DNA from: Prinsepia uniflora
Lineage: Eukaryota > Streptophyta > Magnoliopsida > Rosales > Rosaceae
Length of the DNA: 64,000 nt
Direction: 5' to 3'
NCBI GenBank assembly: GCA_032719365.1
Contig: CM064871.1
Span: 65,546,416 to 65,610,415, forward strand
The position numbers were made by a program, and so were the translations under genes. Within the stretch, counting starts at the first letter, position 1, and every line of letters starts with the position of its first letter. Of the stretch, positions 11,612-25,900 are shown in pieces. The notes beneath the pieces were generated by a model that ran no database searches, was not told where the DNA came from, and worked only from the letters and a program-made list of their open reading frames with translations.

Positions 11612-12000
11612 TAGAGACCTCAAAGTTCTCAAAGAAACTAACTTTATGAATCTGTATCTTGAGGCTAGGGAGAACGGATAGAAAGCAGAAAATTACAAAA
11701 AGAAAATGAACAAGAATATCAATGATTCGAAATTAAAGAGCCCGAGAGAAACTGAACCCGATCAAGGAGGGTGACGAGCTTTGATTATATCTGCAACAAA
11801 AATGAAAGAGGAATTTGATAGAAGAAGAGAGGTCGAGAGGCTTGGAGAAGATAAGGCTTGATGAGCAAGTTGAAAATTTTATGTTGTATTTGTAGAAGAG
11901 GGTCATGGAACATGCATAGATGAACTCATTAAGAGTGTAGGTCCATTATGCTTCTAGCCTAATTTGTCATTTTTATTTTCACGGGCAAAGCAAATTTTTT
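11612..12000 (-). promoter_or_regulatory. Probable PKS 5' leader and core promoter
   Basis: Upstream of the PKS start the minus strand is pyrimidine-rich (around 11780-11870), as in many plant leaders. A weak TATA-like string, CTACAAATACAAC, lies around 11883-11895. TTTTTGTTGCAG near 11792 could be a 3' splice site of a leader intron, but I could not pair it confidently with a donor. No experimental start is implied. Confidence 0.35.
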
Positions 12001-15000
12001 TCAACTGATAAGATCCTTTTCTTGACATATCTGATTGATTTCAAGTTTGCCAAACAGCACTTAATATGTGTAACTTCATTTTCCCTTCTTGTGGATGTCA
12101 TTACTTTGTGCTTTAAATTAAAACTTGTAACTTCATATTCTCTCTAAAAGAAGATATGGCTACCAACTAACCCTAAGAGCTCAGAAGCTAATCTATGTGT
12201 GCATGGCGTCCGGTCTTTTTTGATTTAGGGGCCACAATGTATATAGACGGTCATGTTTTCGTTAAAGACCGGATATTCTGTACAAAACCGGGGACGGGCC
12301 GGATCTATAGTTGATCTGTCACACAAGTAAATCCATTTTAAAAGAAGATGGCACCCATCCCCCTCTGCTATAGAAGAGAATAATGGTTTACGACACAGAA
12401 TTTGTCGTCTCAATATCCACAGGTTGCAGTGTCTTCTGAAATCTGAACACCATTGATCTGTCAGATTTTTAATTTTTTTTTCCTGATCAGTGAGAATATT
12501 ATGCATCAATCATTGAGGCATAAATTCAAAATACTGCAAGCAGTCTTTGTAATGTGCTGGGTTGCTTGCTGTTTTGGTTCACTATGGAGTCTGCGAAGGT
12601 AACCAGACCAGAAATGTAGGCTAATCCCTGAAAATGAATAAATAATTTATAAAATTGGAAGAAGCATTCAGAAGATATGAAGATTACACGCAAACATTTT
12701 ATTCATGCTTGATTATTTTTTTTTTGATAATTATTCATGCTTGAATTTTGTAACTAACAAATCTCAATCCATCAAATCACAATAAATTCCTCTGTTTTTG
12801 GTTTGTCTTTTTTTTTTTGGCAAATAGTTCAAGAAATATAGTCCACACAAAATTCTACCGTTCAAGTTCAACACATTTCAGCAAATAATGGCCAGATTTA
12901 AGCAGATTTCATGTCGATTTTCCCGAGAAATTTGGGAGAGGGGTGACGCACCACATCATGCCACCACATCTTAGTTTGGCTCGACTTGGTTTGAAGTCCA
13001 AACCAAACACTGAACCGGCCTAGTAAGTATTTTCTCAAAACAGAAGCCAGGGCACCCATTTTAGGCTTGGCTTATGCAATTGGTAAACGGAAACCTCGAT
13101 TCAATTTCTTCGTTTTCGCCATGAGAACCGATGAAAAGAGCGGTCATGTGAGATCGGTTCGATAAGAAAGAAGGAGAGAGGGGTTAAAACCTAAAACCGC
13201 TGGTTTTTGGAATTTAAAACAAAAATCAATTGGTTCAACTAAAGGTCGACATGGTTTGCATCCATATATATCAACCGAAACTAAATACAAGTTAGAATTT
13301 TAATGGTTCAATACAGTTTAAATTTTAAAATAATAGAATTGAAACTGTTCAAACCTAAATCATTAATAACGGTTTAATTTAGATCGATTTTGACGGTTTA
13401 AGCATAAAGGTTTTATGTAATTTATTCACGAAAAAAACTCTCCAAAACATCACCATCTCAAAAATTCCAACATACATGAACTTTAGGATTTCATTTATAC
13501 ACATCAACAAATAAAAAATTTAAACATTTAAGTCTCAAATACAGCCGGTTATATTTTATAGTAATTGAAATTCGAAAATAGCACAAAATAAGTAAGAATT
13601 TATTGATTAGTCCATGATAAACACTTACACTAACAAATTAAAGTGAAAATTTTTAAGCAATAAGTAAAAACTTTAACTACGAGGGTTGGATTCTAATAAA
13701 ATAAAAATGAAAACTCAAACTGTTACTAACAAAACGGTTGCAACTTTCAAACCATTCGGTCAACTCTAAATCAGAATGCTAATAACGGTTTGAATTGAAA
13801 CGATTTTTGGTTACATTAGATTTATGATCACCCATAATGGGAGCCACACGATAATATGAATACATAGGCACTACCCAACTTATAATTACCTAAGTACGTA
13901 TATTATATATAATTAAATATGTCATCAAAAATTTGAAAGAAACCTATGATGACCAAAGCACAAAATGCACAAAAGAATTAAGGTTTTATGGGACCATAAT
14001 CCGTCTAAAAATTGTAAAACAATCACATGACTCATAATTTATATAATGACAATTCTATTAATGAATATATTCAATTGAATATATTAATTATATTAGCATA
14101 GTCAAAGATTAAACATTATATTACTATAATAAAAGAAATCTCCTTGACATCGTTATTCAAGTAGAATTCAATTAATATGTAGGACTTCTTTTCCCAAGAA
14201 AAAATTATTTATTAATTAGAACTCATTTTCCTACACCCAATAAATAACTTCTAGCAAAGCAAGTAATTTATTATTAAAAATCAATTCTATGTGTTACGTA
14301 ATTAGGAATATTTATTAATTGCACATTAATTGCAATCTATTTCAATCAATCGGAAGCTACAACGACCCCCTAATATCGACTATATATAAAGGGTACTATT
14401 AATTGCATATTGATTGCAATCTATTTCAACCAGAAGCTACAAAGACCCCCTAATATCAACTATAACTGAAGGGCATTTCTTCACTCAGGTACCTCACAAT
14501 TATTCTCATGATTGAATTTTTAATTCTCTCCTAATGGAGCTGATATATGCATCTGAGCGTTCCCAAAATTCAACCTATTTGTAGAAACTCAATGGTTTAA
14601 TTTCTACCTAAACAATTTCTGCATCAAGCAGCGCAATGATTCTCACTCTCCTAATTCTACCTCATGCACTCCATTTTTATTCCCACCGCAAGATTAAACA
14701 AATCTAAACATAATGAACGGAGAAAAAGAAACTGATTAGTGCGGAAGGAAGAAAGTTAAATGTGAGAATCATTTTCCTTTTCAGAAATAAATCATGAAAA
14801 CAGCATATATTTGGCCAACTCGGTCTAGTCCGGACGGTCTCAGTTGCCGGTTTAAAACTCCTAACCCACCCACTAGTCACAACTAAACGAGACGCAAGCA
14901 TTAAAGCCTCGCTGCAATAGGTGCCCTACAAATATGACCCTCTTCAATAATACCTCGATTTACCTGCCATCGAGGAATGGCATGAAATAAAATTCTATTG

Positions 15001-15494
15001 CCTTTTAAATGCAATAGTTTAAAGTATGTGCCTATTGTTCTTTCTTTTATTTTTCCTTCTGTTATTGACTTATTGCAAGCCACCTGTGTTGTAAATTGTA
15101 ATGGTAACTCTCAAAAATCCAACAATACGAAGTTTTGGGAGGAAACTTAAATCTGTAAATAAATAAACTATCATTAAACAGCAGGCTGCAAATCATACCT
15201 GAGAATTTTGACAACCAACTATGAAGCTACTGTTGTTCGAATCTTGACCTTACCGGCGTTCACAGAATAAATGAATCTGTCTGCTTATAAATTACTACAA
15301 AGGAAGAACACGGCAAATGACGGTTAGCAAACGTAGATTGTGTAAGCCATCTCCTCCCTGTGCATGTAAGAAATACTCGGGGTAGCAAAACTGATCACTG
15401 GAAAAATACTCAACCGCGTCAGGACTTGTAACAGAGAACATTGCCAGCTTAGATCCACACCCACCAAGGCCGTGAAACTGTTAGTTTACGGCAT
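12001..15494. other. AT-rich intergenic DNA, no gene seen
   Basis: No coding region with recognisable domains on either strand. 12890-13820 is AT-rich with many degenerate 'AACGGTTT/GGTTCAA' words, which may be an old repeat. A tandem duplication of about 80 bp occurs at 14314-14476. The right edge must contain the PMT2 3' UTR and polyadenylation region (minus strand, below 15495). Confidence 0.5.
14314..14476. repeat. About 80-bp tandem duplication
   Basis: Two copies, 14314-14396 and 14398-14476. Each runs from ATTAATTGCA through TTGCAATCTATTTCAA, AGAAGCTACAA (or GGAAGCTACAA) and GACCCCCTAATATC to a final GAAGGG or AAAGGG. The copies differ by a few substitutions and a short indel (TCAATCGG in the first). 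Confidence 0.85.
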
Positions 15495-18400
15495 TCATTG
15501 TGTGGAGGTGGAATTTCCAACCCAGTACTGCTTGACAGCAACCAATATCTTCTCCGGGATGAGGGGACCATCTTCGTGGTCCACCATTTTAGTATCCCAT
15601 CTCATCCCTCCAACTATCTTCTTCACTTTAATTAATACATCAACTTCATCGCGGAATATGACGGCACCTTCTGGGCGTAGAATCCGGTCCATCTCTAAAA
15701 GAATGTCTTCCCAATTACATCTACAATATATTCAGATGAGAGTTAATGAGCTACAGGAGTACAAGGAAAGAAACAACGTAACATAGATCTGATCTAGCAC
15801 GAAGACTTCATAAATAGGTTTACAGTGTTAACAATCTTAGTCATTTAACCTGAATAAATAAGACAGGTCAATTAAATAGCTTCGAGAACGCTCAAGAACA
15901 ACATTCGACCTAGGAAAAGCACCGAGGTAGAGAGCCAAGCTTGAGCAAAACTAAACTGGTTCAGAATTTCACTAGCATTGAGCTGAAGAAGCTTGACATT
16001 ATCATGGTCAATCCATGCTTTCTGAAAAGAGGCTCGAACAACACATATCTCTTATGTATTGAGACCAGGTGAGTGTAAGGGTATGTTTTGATGAATAACT
16101 TCATAGTACAAGGATTTAGACTAAACTAGTTAAAAATGAGGAAATTCAAAGTACCAAGGATTTCAAATGAGTAGATACAGTGAATTTAGAGGGTTTTGTT
16201 AGTGCAGTTTAGTTATGCTCATTTAGCGCATATGCTCCCTTGCTAGATGCTCAACTAGTTACTTCCAATCACTCTATACAATTATTTTTAACACATTTCT
16301 TAGGAATATACCCTAAATCTCTTGGTACTTTGAAGTTCCTCATCCAACATACCCTAAGAAAATATGTCGTTCTTATTTATCCATTTATACTTACAAGAAC
16401 TGTACAGAAATATCTGATTGGGGACTGATTACACAAAACCATTTGAGGATTGAACCCAACTAAAGGCTTTCTTCATTTGAGCACAAAGATAAATATGCTC
16501 TTGTTGTGGAGTGTTTTCATACCTAAATTTGATCCCTCCCATGAAGCTCAAAAGGCACACATAAAAAAGCCTAGAAATAAGTGATCAATGAAGATATACT
16601 ACTTACTTTCCACTGTACAAACTGAAAAGACCATGGGCATGAATGAGGTCATACGTCCTTGGGTAAGTAGAGAAACCTTCACACCTGAAATAGCATCACC
16701 AGAAAAGAATAAATGACTGTTACATGAACAAAACCATTGAAAGGTGAGCTTTGCTTAGGACTTCACAATTATCCAGCATAGATATCATGGTCAGACAGAA
16801 AATGGATGCAACTTGTCTTTTACAGGAGAAAATATTTTACTGCCAAACTCTTTTTAGACAGACCCACCAAACAATATGCACTTCTTTTGAAATGTTCAAG
16901 TTTTGGCACAAATCTTAAGCTGCCAGAAGTTTTAGCAGGAAATATAATAACTATAATAGGTATCTTGAAAGCACATACTCTAGAAAGCATGTACATAACT
17001 GAATGGTAAATAAAGGAATACCAAAAGAATTGCTAAAAAGGATGCTTTAGAGAAGCAACAGTCGAACAGGTGAGAGAAGTTCAGAATAAGGTACCAGTCA
17101 TGATAGATGCCAATCATTCCTCGCTCATAGATGACTCCCAGTGTATCTTTCTCAGCTATTGTGGGCATCACATTCATGACCCACAATTTTGGAGATTCAA
17201 TTGCTGCAGCAAAACCACCCAAACCAGCATTCATATCCATAATGTTGCGATACCTTCCTGAGTCAATCAGTTTATTGATTCTCCTATAAGCATTTACATG
17301 CTTCTTCCATTTTTTGTTATCCTCCTCATAGGCCTCAACAGAAACTCCAGGAACAGACCCACTAGCAATTCTAGGGGGTACAGCATAAAGCCTTTGCGGA
17401 AAGGGCTTCAGCTCGGGAACATTGTTACTGTTAGGGTATGGAGTTATGCATTTCTCCATTTTCTTGTACCTGATAACCACCAATGAAGGAACATCAACAA
17501 AATTATTTTTAAACCTATGTAAACAGCATAAGGTGATCAGCAAACCTAAAAGTGATATTTTTCTAATAAGCAAAGCTCAAGTTTGAAGAAAATAATTCTA
17601 CTCAAAGCTTTTTAAATGGAGATGATTACAAACCTTGTCCTGCAGCTAACGTTTCAAACTAATAATATCTAAACACTATTACATTCATTTAAAAGTAGTT
17701 GCCACATAATTTGCCAATCATAATCTCATACATTCTGGCACAGACAGCACAAACTGGATACATCGTGCATGTAAAGTTATAAAGGAGGATAAAAATGATC
17801 AATTTCTTTCTGACAATAAAAAACTGAATGAAGACCTGCCATTTTAAAAAATGAAACTAGTAAACAAAATCTAAAGCAAGGAAAAATACCAGACACCCTC
17901 TGCTTCATCAGCTTTGCAAAAGGTCGCACGGGAATCATCTTGTCTGTCTGCACATGAATCTGAATTTACTTTCTTCTGCCAAATGGCAGTTTCACCCTTC
18001 TCAGACTTCTTCTCCCAGCAAAGAAGTTTAGCAGCTTCTTCGATCTGTCTCTGTTCCTCTTCAAGCTCCTCCCTGGGTCGCTGCCATGCTTTGTAATTGT
18101 TCTTCCAATTGATTGGAGGACCCGAAAGCACCCAATAACCCCCAGGCCTAAGAACTCGATCAACTTCCATGAGATATTTTCCATCTGTACATAACAAATT
18201 TTAATGTCATAAATGACTAACTGCAATCAACAACTCATTCCAAAAAGAAGTGTTCTAAGCTTTAATATATCTAATTCTTACCATTTATTCCCCATGGAAT
18301 TAAGCAACGAGAACAGTGAGCCATATCAAAAGCTCTGGATGGATATGGCAGCTTTATTGTACCCAGAACACCAATAACTGCAGGCACACCCCTTTCAAGA

Positions 18401-19262
18401 GCAAATTGAACCTGAGCCTCATGTGAATCTCTTGGTGCAAACGACATGGCAAGCACATTTCTACTCAACAAGTATGCACCCCAACTGGCAACCTGAGCAA
18501 AGTATACCATTGTCACATATGGACACAAATATAAGTACAATTGAACTTTCTATCAAAAGGAGAAAAAAAAAATGAATGTAAGTCAATCTTAAAAAACAAT
18601 TGACCACAACATACCCCACAACCAGTGTCCAGTGCAGTTCTAACCGTCCCATTCTTTATTGGTATCACAGAAGCAAGCTGGTCAATATATTTATCTGCCC
18701 CCTGAGGAAACTGAGTTCCCCCACCAGGGAATCTAAATACATTACCCTCATATTGGATCCAGTTCTGAACAGCCTTCTCAACAGTCAAGCTCTTATATGG
18801 TGCATTAGCATATGGTACATAATCACGGCTCTTGGGCCAGGGGAATGGAGTTACATATCCCTTTGGTGCTGGAATAAGGCAGTGCAACTTTTCTTCCTCA
18901 GGAGGGCAATGTCTCTCTCGATAATTCATATCTTCCCTTGGGAATGTCATTGCGCGCTTTTGATCTTGGCATGGGGTGTAATCAGTGAAACGAGGATGAC
19001 ATGGTTTGAAAACTTTGGGCTTTGATTCAGATTCATCGATATTCCTAGCTTCACCAGCATGGTGAGATTCAAAACTTAAGCTTGGAATTACATTGCAGTC
19101 TGCCCCACTCTTAGTAATCTCTAAAGCTATACTATCTCCCTTCCCAAACCCACTTCTCTGCCAAGCACCCAGTATATAGAAAAATACACACAAACCAGCA
19201 ACAATAAATATTTGTACTGAGCTCCTAGTCCGACCATCAGCTGCGTTTGCTTTCGGAGCCAT
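15495..19262 (-). CDS. PMT2: Probable methyltransferase PMT2 (six exons)
   Basis: Putative SAM-dependent methyltransferase of the plant PMT/QUASIMODO family (Methyltransf_29, formerly DUF248), type II Golgi membrane proteins thought to methylate wall polysaccharides such as pectin. Exons joined by consensus GT-AG introns: 19262-18615, 18492-18282, 18184-17890, 17469-17095, 16684-16607, 15720-15495. They total 1833 nt, or 610 codons plus stop, with all junction phases consistent; Arabidopsis PMT2 has 613. Visible: short cytosolic N terminus, one membrane segment at about residues 17-33 (IFIVAGLCVFFYILGAW), the family stretch AMTFPREDMNYRERHCPPEE, PKGYVTPFPWPKSRDYVPYA, the SAM motif ALDTGCGVASWGAYL split by intron 1, HCSRCLIPWG, LRPGGYWVLSGPP, GRYRNIMDMNAGLGGFAAA and the C-terminal DEVDVLIKVKKIVGGMRWD. 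No disabling change seen. The N terminus resembles PMT2 more than other family members. Confidence 0.95.
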
Positions 19263-19268
19263 CTACAC

Positions 19269-19880
19269 CTGAAATAATTACCAAAATATATTATTACAAC
19301 AGAATGAAATATGAAAATGTAAATCCACTGCAGAAACATCACATAGACAAACACAATTCATCACAAATCCATTACAGAACCGCAACTGTACTAAATTTGC
19401 ATAACTTAACATAACGTAAACACTATTACAATTACAAGAAAAAATAATTCTAGATCCAGATGGGTTTAACTGTTCAAGGCATAAATGATTACATGTAAAA
19501 TGACAAATCAATCACCAAAGTAGCAGAGCATTAATAAGATGTCCACGTGTGTAGGTAACTAAGTATAACAAGTAGAAAACTTGATTTGCAATCCATACTG
19601 GGTAATGCCCTGTTTATTCAGAAATGGCAAGTAAAAAAGAAAATTGGTGCTTTAATCAGTTTCTGTTTCCAAAATGAGATCCAAGTATCCAACAAAGATA
19701 AGAGCTTCACTGAGCTGAGTTCAATTTAATTCAGCTTTCGCATAACAAAATGGTGCATGCGGATCCAACTCTAATTACCCAAGTAAACACTAATCGAATC
19801 AGCTGATTAAAAACAGAAAACAGATTATCGAAGAGCAAATTGCGTAAGAAAAATGGGGTACGATGATTGAGATCGCTTAC
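19269..19880 (-). other. Intron in PMT2 5' UTR
   Basis: Six bases separate the ATG (19262) from an acceptor (TTATTTCAG ending at 19269). A good donor, GATTG followed by GTAAGC, lies at 19881/19880. This predicts a 612-nt intron in the 5' leader, common in this gene family. The upstream leader exon would start somewhere above 19881, in the AG-rich (minus: CT-rich) stretch. Confidence 0.65.
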
Positions 19881-20030
19881 CAATCGCATAAGAGAAAGCG
19901 AGCTCAGGGTCGAGATCTGCCAGGCGTATCAGAGAAAAAAGAAAAGGAGGGAAAAAGCAAAAGAAAAAGAAAAAATCCGCACTCTTTTTTTGTGTGTGAA
20001 TGATGAGGAAGAGAATATATTGATAATTAT

Positions 20031-20031
20031 G

Positions 20032-20102
<71 letters not shown>
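20031..20102. repeat. Compound (TA)n(GA)n microsatellite at PMT2 leader/promoter
   Basis: A TA run (about 20031-20054) passes directly into a long GA run (about 20055-20102). On the PMT2 strand it reads (TC)n then (TA)n, lying 150-220 bases upstream of the predicted leader-intron donor. Pyrimidine CT tracts near plant transcription starts are common. Confidence 0.95.
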
Positions 20103-20105
<3 letters not shown>

Positions 20106-20109
20106 GAGT

Positions 20110-22903
20110 GGGGTGGAGGTGGTGGTAGATTCACTGTTCAGTAATGGCGGTGAGACGTGTCGCTAAGCCTCTGAGAAAACCTCAAAAGCTTTAAATCGGA
20201 TGAAGATGAGATCCTTCTGAATCTATCAATTTGAGTTGTGTTTGTGTGACATTCATATGGGGAATTGCATTTTCATTACTTTAATTTATTTATTTTTTGG
20301 TAATGCTAAAGTGAATTAAAAATGAAAATGAAATGAAAAACCATAAAATATTGTACAACATGAGATCACGGTCGCTCTCGCAATTCATTGGATATTAATA
20401 AAATAAGGACACGACGAACCAGCCAATTTAATGTGACAATTTTGGTTTGGTACACTTTATTTTAGAGATGTTTGATGAAGTAAAATAAAAATTGAGTTAA
20501 CAATGGAATTGTGATGATGTATTTAAATTTAGTGTGCTTTAATTTGTATTATTATTTTTTAAAATATATTTTATTTTATTTTTTTATCTAATCCTACTGT
20601 ATTTAATATTCAATTTTTTTTTATGTATTCTTGTATTATAATACTATATCATATTAGGGATTAATTAAATCAATTGATTAAATTTGAGTTGGATTATCAA
20701 TTTGACAAAAAATGACAAAAAAACAAGACTTTACGAAATAATATAATGAGTTAACGAATTTGATTCGTATCATCTCGCATGACATAAACACGTTAAAATT
20801 AAGACATCTTGCCAAATATAAGTTAAAACCTCTTAGATCTTATGGAATATAAGCATAATAAGTTCATGAGTTTGAAGTGAATACCCTCACATGATATGAA
20901 TATCTTAAAACAAAACATCTCTATTATTATAAAACCAAGAGACTCAAAAGATTTCACCGAAATATTTCGATGAAAATACCCTTTAAATCATTTAATAGTT
21001 AAGGATATAATAGTAAAATCAAATATTAAATTTATAATTTAAAAAATAATATTAGTTAATAAAAAGAGGGAAAAAAGAAAAGAATAGTGACTCGAGTGGT
21101 TAATACTCTTATTTTTATTTTTAAAATTAAAATTAAAATTAATTTAATTTAATTTTTTAATAAAAATAAATTAGTACTCGCCTTTGTGGGTGACAAAAGT
21201 CTAATATTGATAATGCTAACTAAAGGGCTTAATTTTATTTTTATACCTAACAACAATAAGATTCTATATGACAAATAATATTTTTTTTACAGAAATCAAA
21301 ACTAAAATTCCCTTATTTCAAATATAATTGGCGAGAGCAAAATGTTATATTAGTTCTCCTATTTTTTTATATATAAATTTTTAAATAAATTTATACGTTA
21401 ATAAAAACTTATCAATTAATTAACTTTTAAGATTTGGTTGGAACTTCATGGTGTTGCGGCTGTTAAACGCGGGGTGAAATGTGCAGCGGGACTCTATCTC
21501 CGGAACTCGGAAGACGATTCCTGCGGGACCCACGCGCCAATTAAGGAGTTGCGGTCTCAGTAGTAGCGGTAAAACTACAGTTGGCGAAATGAGATGGGAA
21601 GTGGCCCTGGCTATCCCCTGGCCCATTGATCATAATGGTCTCCATGGTTTTGGATCCTTGATGGAGTCCGAAGTATGGTGACGTGAGTTTTTTTTAATGA
21701 CTTTCGATCCCAAGAAATATGAAGAATAATATATACAAAATGTTTAGTTTATTATTAGTATTTTAGAAAATTGTTATTGACAAGATCACATTGAAAATTT
21801 CTAAATAAGCGGATTCTATTCTTATTTGATAAATTAAATTAAAATTTTCAAAATATTCTTACACATATGTCAGATTAAGGATAAACTCTTGAGTCCCCCA
21901 CAAAAAGAAGTGCAACCAGTAGTCAACTAACAACTAGTGATCAATCAGAGCAACTAAAAATTATAGTAAACCAAGAGTACAGTCCTAACCCGTAATTCCC
22001 AAGAGCGTGCAGTCGTAAGTAATACCTCCATCTTAGAAGTAGTTCCCGACTCCAAACAACAACTTGGAAGGATTCCCAAAACCAACAAACGCGTGAGTAG
22101 ATAAAAATAAATATTTACAACACATTCACCGAGAAAAACAAGATTTGCGCTCCATTTTCTAAAACATGAATGCATATAAGAAAATAATCAACGTCAAATG
22201 CTAAAACACAAGGTTTTCAGAATAAAATAATAAAATCAAAAATCATAGGCTAATTAAATGCATATAAAATGCACATCGTGATAGGTCTTCAATTAAGTAT
22301 TAATTTATATTATTTTATACTCTTTATACTTAATTTTTAATATTAAAATACTAAACAATTGGAGAAAATAATATATCTTGTGGGATTTTTGTAGAAATAA
22401 AAAAAATTGGAATTTGGAGCGTTTTGGGGAAAAATCGTCTCGATCAGAGTTCGAATGAAGAAATTATGTATGAAATTCGGTGGATTTATTTAAATCCATT
22501 TTAATTAATATTTCTTTTGCTCAGCCCAAAGGCCCAAGTTGCACAAGCCTAAAGCCCATAATCTGCCCAGCCCGTTGCAAGCTCTCCAGCCCAGATTGCG
22601 GGAGCCCATAATGCACGAAGGCCCAATCCAAAACCGGCCCAAGACCAAGCACCGACCTAATTCCTGCGCATCAGCCCAGCACTGCCTTTCGGCTAGCGCT
22701 GGCCGAGAGCCTGTTCTCCCGTTTAGTGCACGCGTACCGACTTCCTTATTCCAACTCAGCACACGCCTACTGAGTACCTACTCCCTAACCCCCCTTTCTC
22801 GCTGATTCCCCTTGCCCTTGTTAGCCAAACCTCACCGAAATAATGACCTGCAATTCTACAGGTCCTTGAGCATCCCATTTCCTGCACAAAACTATTCCAA
22901 CTG
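20110..22903. other. Intergenic AT-rich DNA and an unclassified repeat
   Basis: No gene recognised. 20200-21400 is very AT-rich. 21420-21690 is a GC-richer island with overlapping short ORFs on both strands and no family I recognise. 22500-22903 has a run of 'GCCCA' words (CAGCCCAAAGGCCCAAG and so on) typical of plant LTR or repeat DNA. It continues beyond the solo LTR at 22904-26051, because the sequence on both sides joins cleanly at AACTG. Confidence 0.45.
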
Positions 22904-25900
22904 TGTAACGACCTGTCCCAAGTATCGGGATTAAATATTAATTAATTATGGTTTAGAATGACTAATCTGGGAGTAGTTGAGTGAAATCGGACGAAATGTG
23001 CAAAATGACCATTTTGCCCTTGGGCGTGGGCAAAATATTGACTTTTAGTTCGGGAGGTCGAATGGAATTTGACCAATGACTGTGACGTAGTTCGGGACGT
23101 CACGAGTCCATAGACAGGTGGCACGCCCGATTCCGACATTCGAGGAAAAAGTTATGACGTTCGGAAGTCAAGGGGTATTTTGGTAATTTGGTTAAAAATG
23201 GGCCAAATGTTGACTTTTGACCTGGGAGGTCCAATGGCGAAGGGCCAAGGACCATTACGTAGATCGAGTCGATACGAATCCGTAGATAGGAGGCACGCCG
23301 AAATCGGAGGTTCGACGACGAAGTTGTGGTCACGGGAGCGAAATCGATTAACCGAACGAACCGGGATTTCGATTAAAATATTATTAAAATAGTGAACAGT
23401 GACCGATGATTGTGGACACCTGGATAAGTGACAAGTGTCACCCATCCCTTGTTTTGAGGCCTAAATTATGCTCCATGTTTCCCGTTAAACATCATCATCA
23501 TCATCATCATCATCTTTAATCATTCATCATCATTCCTAATCATCATCAACCATCTTCTTCTTTATGTTTTCTTTGAGCCGTGAACAACACAAAAACAGAG
23601 CATGAGAGATTGGAGAAATGAGCTTCCTTCCACGGCTGAGCTTGAGAGGAAAAATTAAGAGAGATTGAAGGGACTGTGATAGCAAGGGAAACACGAGGGA
23701 CGAGAGAGGGGAACTGGAAACCAAAAATCGAGTTTTGGAAATTTGGGGGGAAAATTCGAAATTCAAGCTTGGAGCCTTGAGGATTGAAATTGAAGCTTGA
23801 TTTAGCTTCTTGAGGTCATTACGAATCGATCCACATCAAGAATGAAGAAAATTGATGGCTTTTGGGCTCTGAATGGACCTAGTAACAGAAGAGGAAATCG
23901 AAGGTTGAGTTGTGATCTTGGAGAGATCAAACGATGAAATTGAATTGGGAAATAATTTTATCTTGGTCCACTAAAGCTTCTAGGTGGATCAATTGAAAGA
24001 AATCAGATGGGGCTGATGAACTTCGAAGAAGGAACAATGCCCAGGTGTTCTTTGAAAGTTCATCATCAAATTGATGGATTAAGGTAAGAAATCCCAAAAT
24101 TAAGTATACAGAACTGTAATTGGACTTAAAACGAAGCTATTTGAATGTTCAATTGAAAGAATTGATGTTGAATTGACAGAGAACAGATCGGGTCATCTCG
24201 CGGGCCAACTAGACCCGTTTTACAGAGATCGGGTTAGGACGAAGGTACTGTAGCAGACTCGTGGGTTTCACGCACAGCCACTCACTACGGTACGTGAGCA
24301 CGAATCCCGAGGTGAGGTCAACATGACTTTTGTCCCATTTAATGTAACGAACATTTTGGCACTGGTTTCGAGGGAATCGGATATCGTTTCGATATTTTTC
24401 GGGACGTCCGAAGGTTTTGAATCGAGTTTAAAAATAGTTAAAAATTTCGGAAAATGACGGGACTTTGATAGGAGGTTAATGAAGAGGTTAGTGACCCTCT
24501 AGTGTGATTTGGACAGGTTTGGAAGTCCTGGTGATAGTGGTGTGGCCCGAGAAGGCCTATGGCACGCGTATCGAGGCGCAGCGTTTGGACGGTCTGTGAG
24601 TGGACTTTGGTTTTATAAATACTATGCATGCCTAATTGTTTTATATACGTGATTTCTATGGCGATGATTGTGGTTATTGATTTCACGTATATTGCACGTA
24701 TTTTGAGATATTTTTCGTATTGCACGTATATCGAGACTGACAGTTTTATTGTGGTTTTACATGCTTATGGTTTCATAAATAATGTGATGAAATGGTTTTG
24801 AAATTAGAAAGATGAACTCGGGCATGAGGCCCAATTATTTTGGAAACCTCGGACTTGGAGTCCATTTGAGTTATGTAATCGGGCCGGGGGCCCAGTTGCT
24901 TTATGAAATCGGGCTAGGGGCCCAGTTGTTTACGAAATCGGGCTGAGACCCATTTGAGTTATATTATCGGGCCAGGGGCCTAGTTGATTTACAAATTCGG
25001 GTCGTGGGCCCAGTGGTTTACAGAATCGGGCATGAGGCCCAGTTGGGTTACAAATGTGATTTCGGATCTGGGACCCTATGTTTCATAAATGTGATTTCGG
25101 GTCTGGGACCCTATGTTTCATAAATGTGATTTCAGGTCTAGGACCCTATGTTTCATAAACGTGATTTCGGTCGGGGACCCTAAATGGAATTGTGATGTTT
25201 TAGAGATTTCGAGCAGGGCCCATTGAAATGTTGTGAAATGATTTAATAAAACTGTTTTCCATATACCATCTTGATACGAGGATATGTGATGGTCTCCTCC
25301 AGGTGTTTGGGACATTGGGGAAGTCACGGTGCATTGCCTGCGAGGGGTCATTGTATGGAGCTACCAGACCGTATAGTGACTCAAGAGCAGGATTGTTATG
25401 ATTAAACGTCTAGGACGTCAGACAACTGGGATGTCAGAGATATGGACCCGGAGAGACCCCGGGCAGCACGCGTTGCTTATTACCGTGAGATATGATGTCT
25501 GGGAGGTCAAGCGTCTGGGACGCTAGGCATCTGGGATGCCGGAGATGGTAATGTGGTAAATAGAAACTAATGGATCTACTAAATGGTTTTCGGTAGGATT
25601 TGTGTTTATGGATTTGGGCAGTGGCCCACTTGTTTTGGTATTTACAGATTTGGTATCTTGCGGTTTTGGGCTGAGTTCCCACACTTGGTTTTGAGTTACA
25701 GTTTGGGCTAAGGCCCCAATGGCTTGTTTGAGTAAATGTTTTGATTACTGGTTTTCGATGCATGCATACGTTTTAATGAAGGGCATAAATGTCTTTGTGA
25801 AATGTGTTTTATGAACTTAATGATTTTCGTCCACTCACAGCTTTTGGTTGTTTTTAATGCCCTTCAGGTTGATTACGGAAGCGACTGCAGTAGAAATTGG

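Noticed and set aside
11612..11632. Extra seven codons at the N terminus of PKS
   Set aside because: The codon at 11632 is TTG. The first ATG is at 11611. The same applies to gag-pol of A (TTG at 35740, ATG at 35734) and gag of C (frame open from 48582, ATG at 48690).
12225..12509. 94-codon minus-strand ORF
   Set aside because: No recognisable domain, no composition shift and no support from the context; likely chance.
15495..19262. Several separate short genes on the minus strand
   Set aside because: The pieces are exons of one PMT gene. Splice sites and phases join them into 610 codons with family-wide similarity throughout.
21420..21690. Possible small gene in a GC-richer island (ORFs on both strands)
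   Set aside because: Overlapping short frames of 66-68 codons on opposite strands, no family recognised and no splice or promoter context that I could support.
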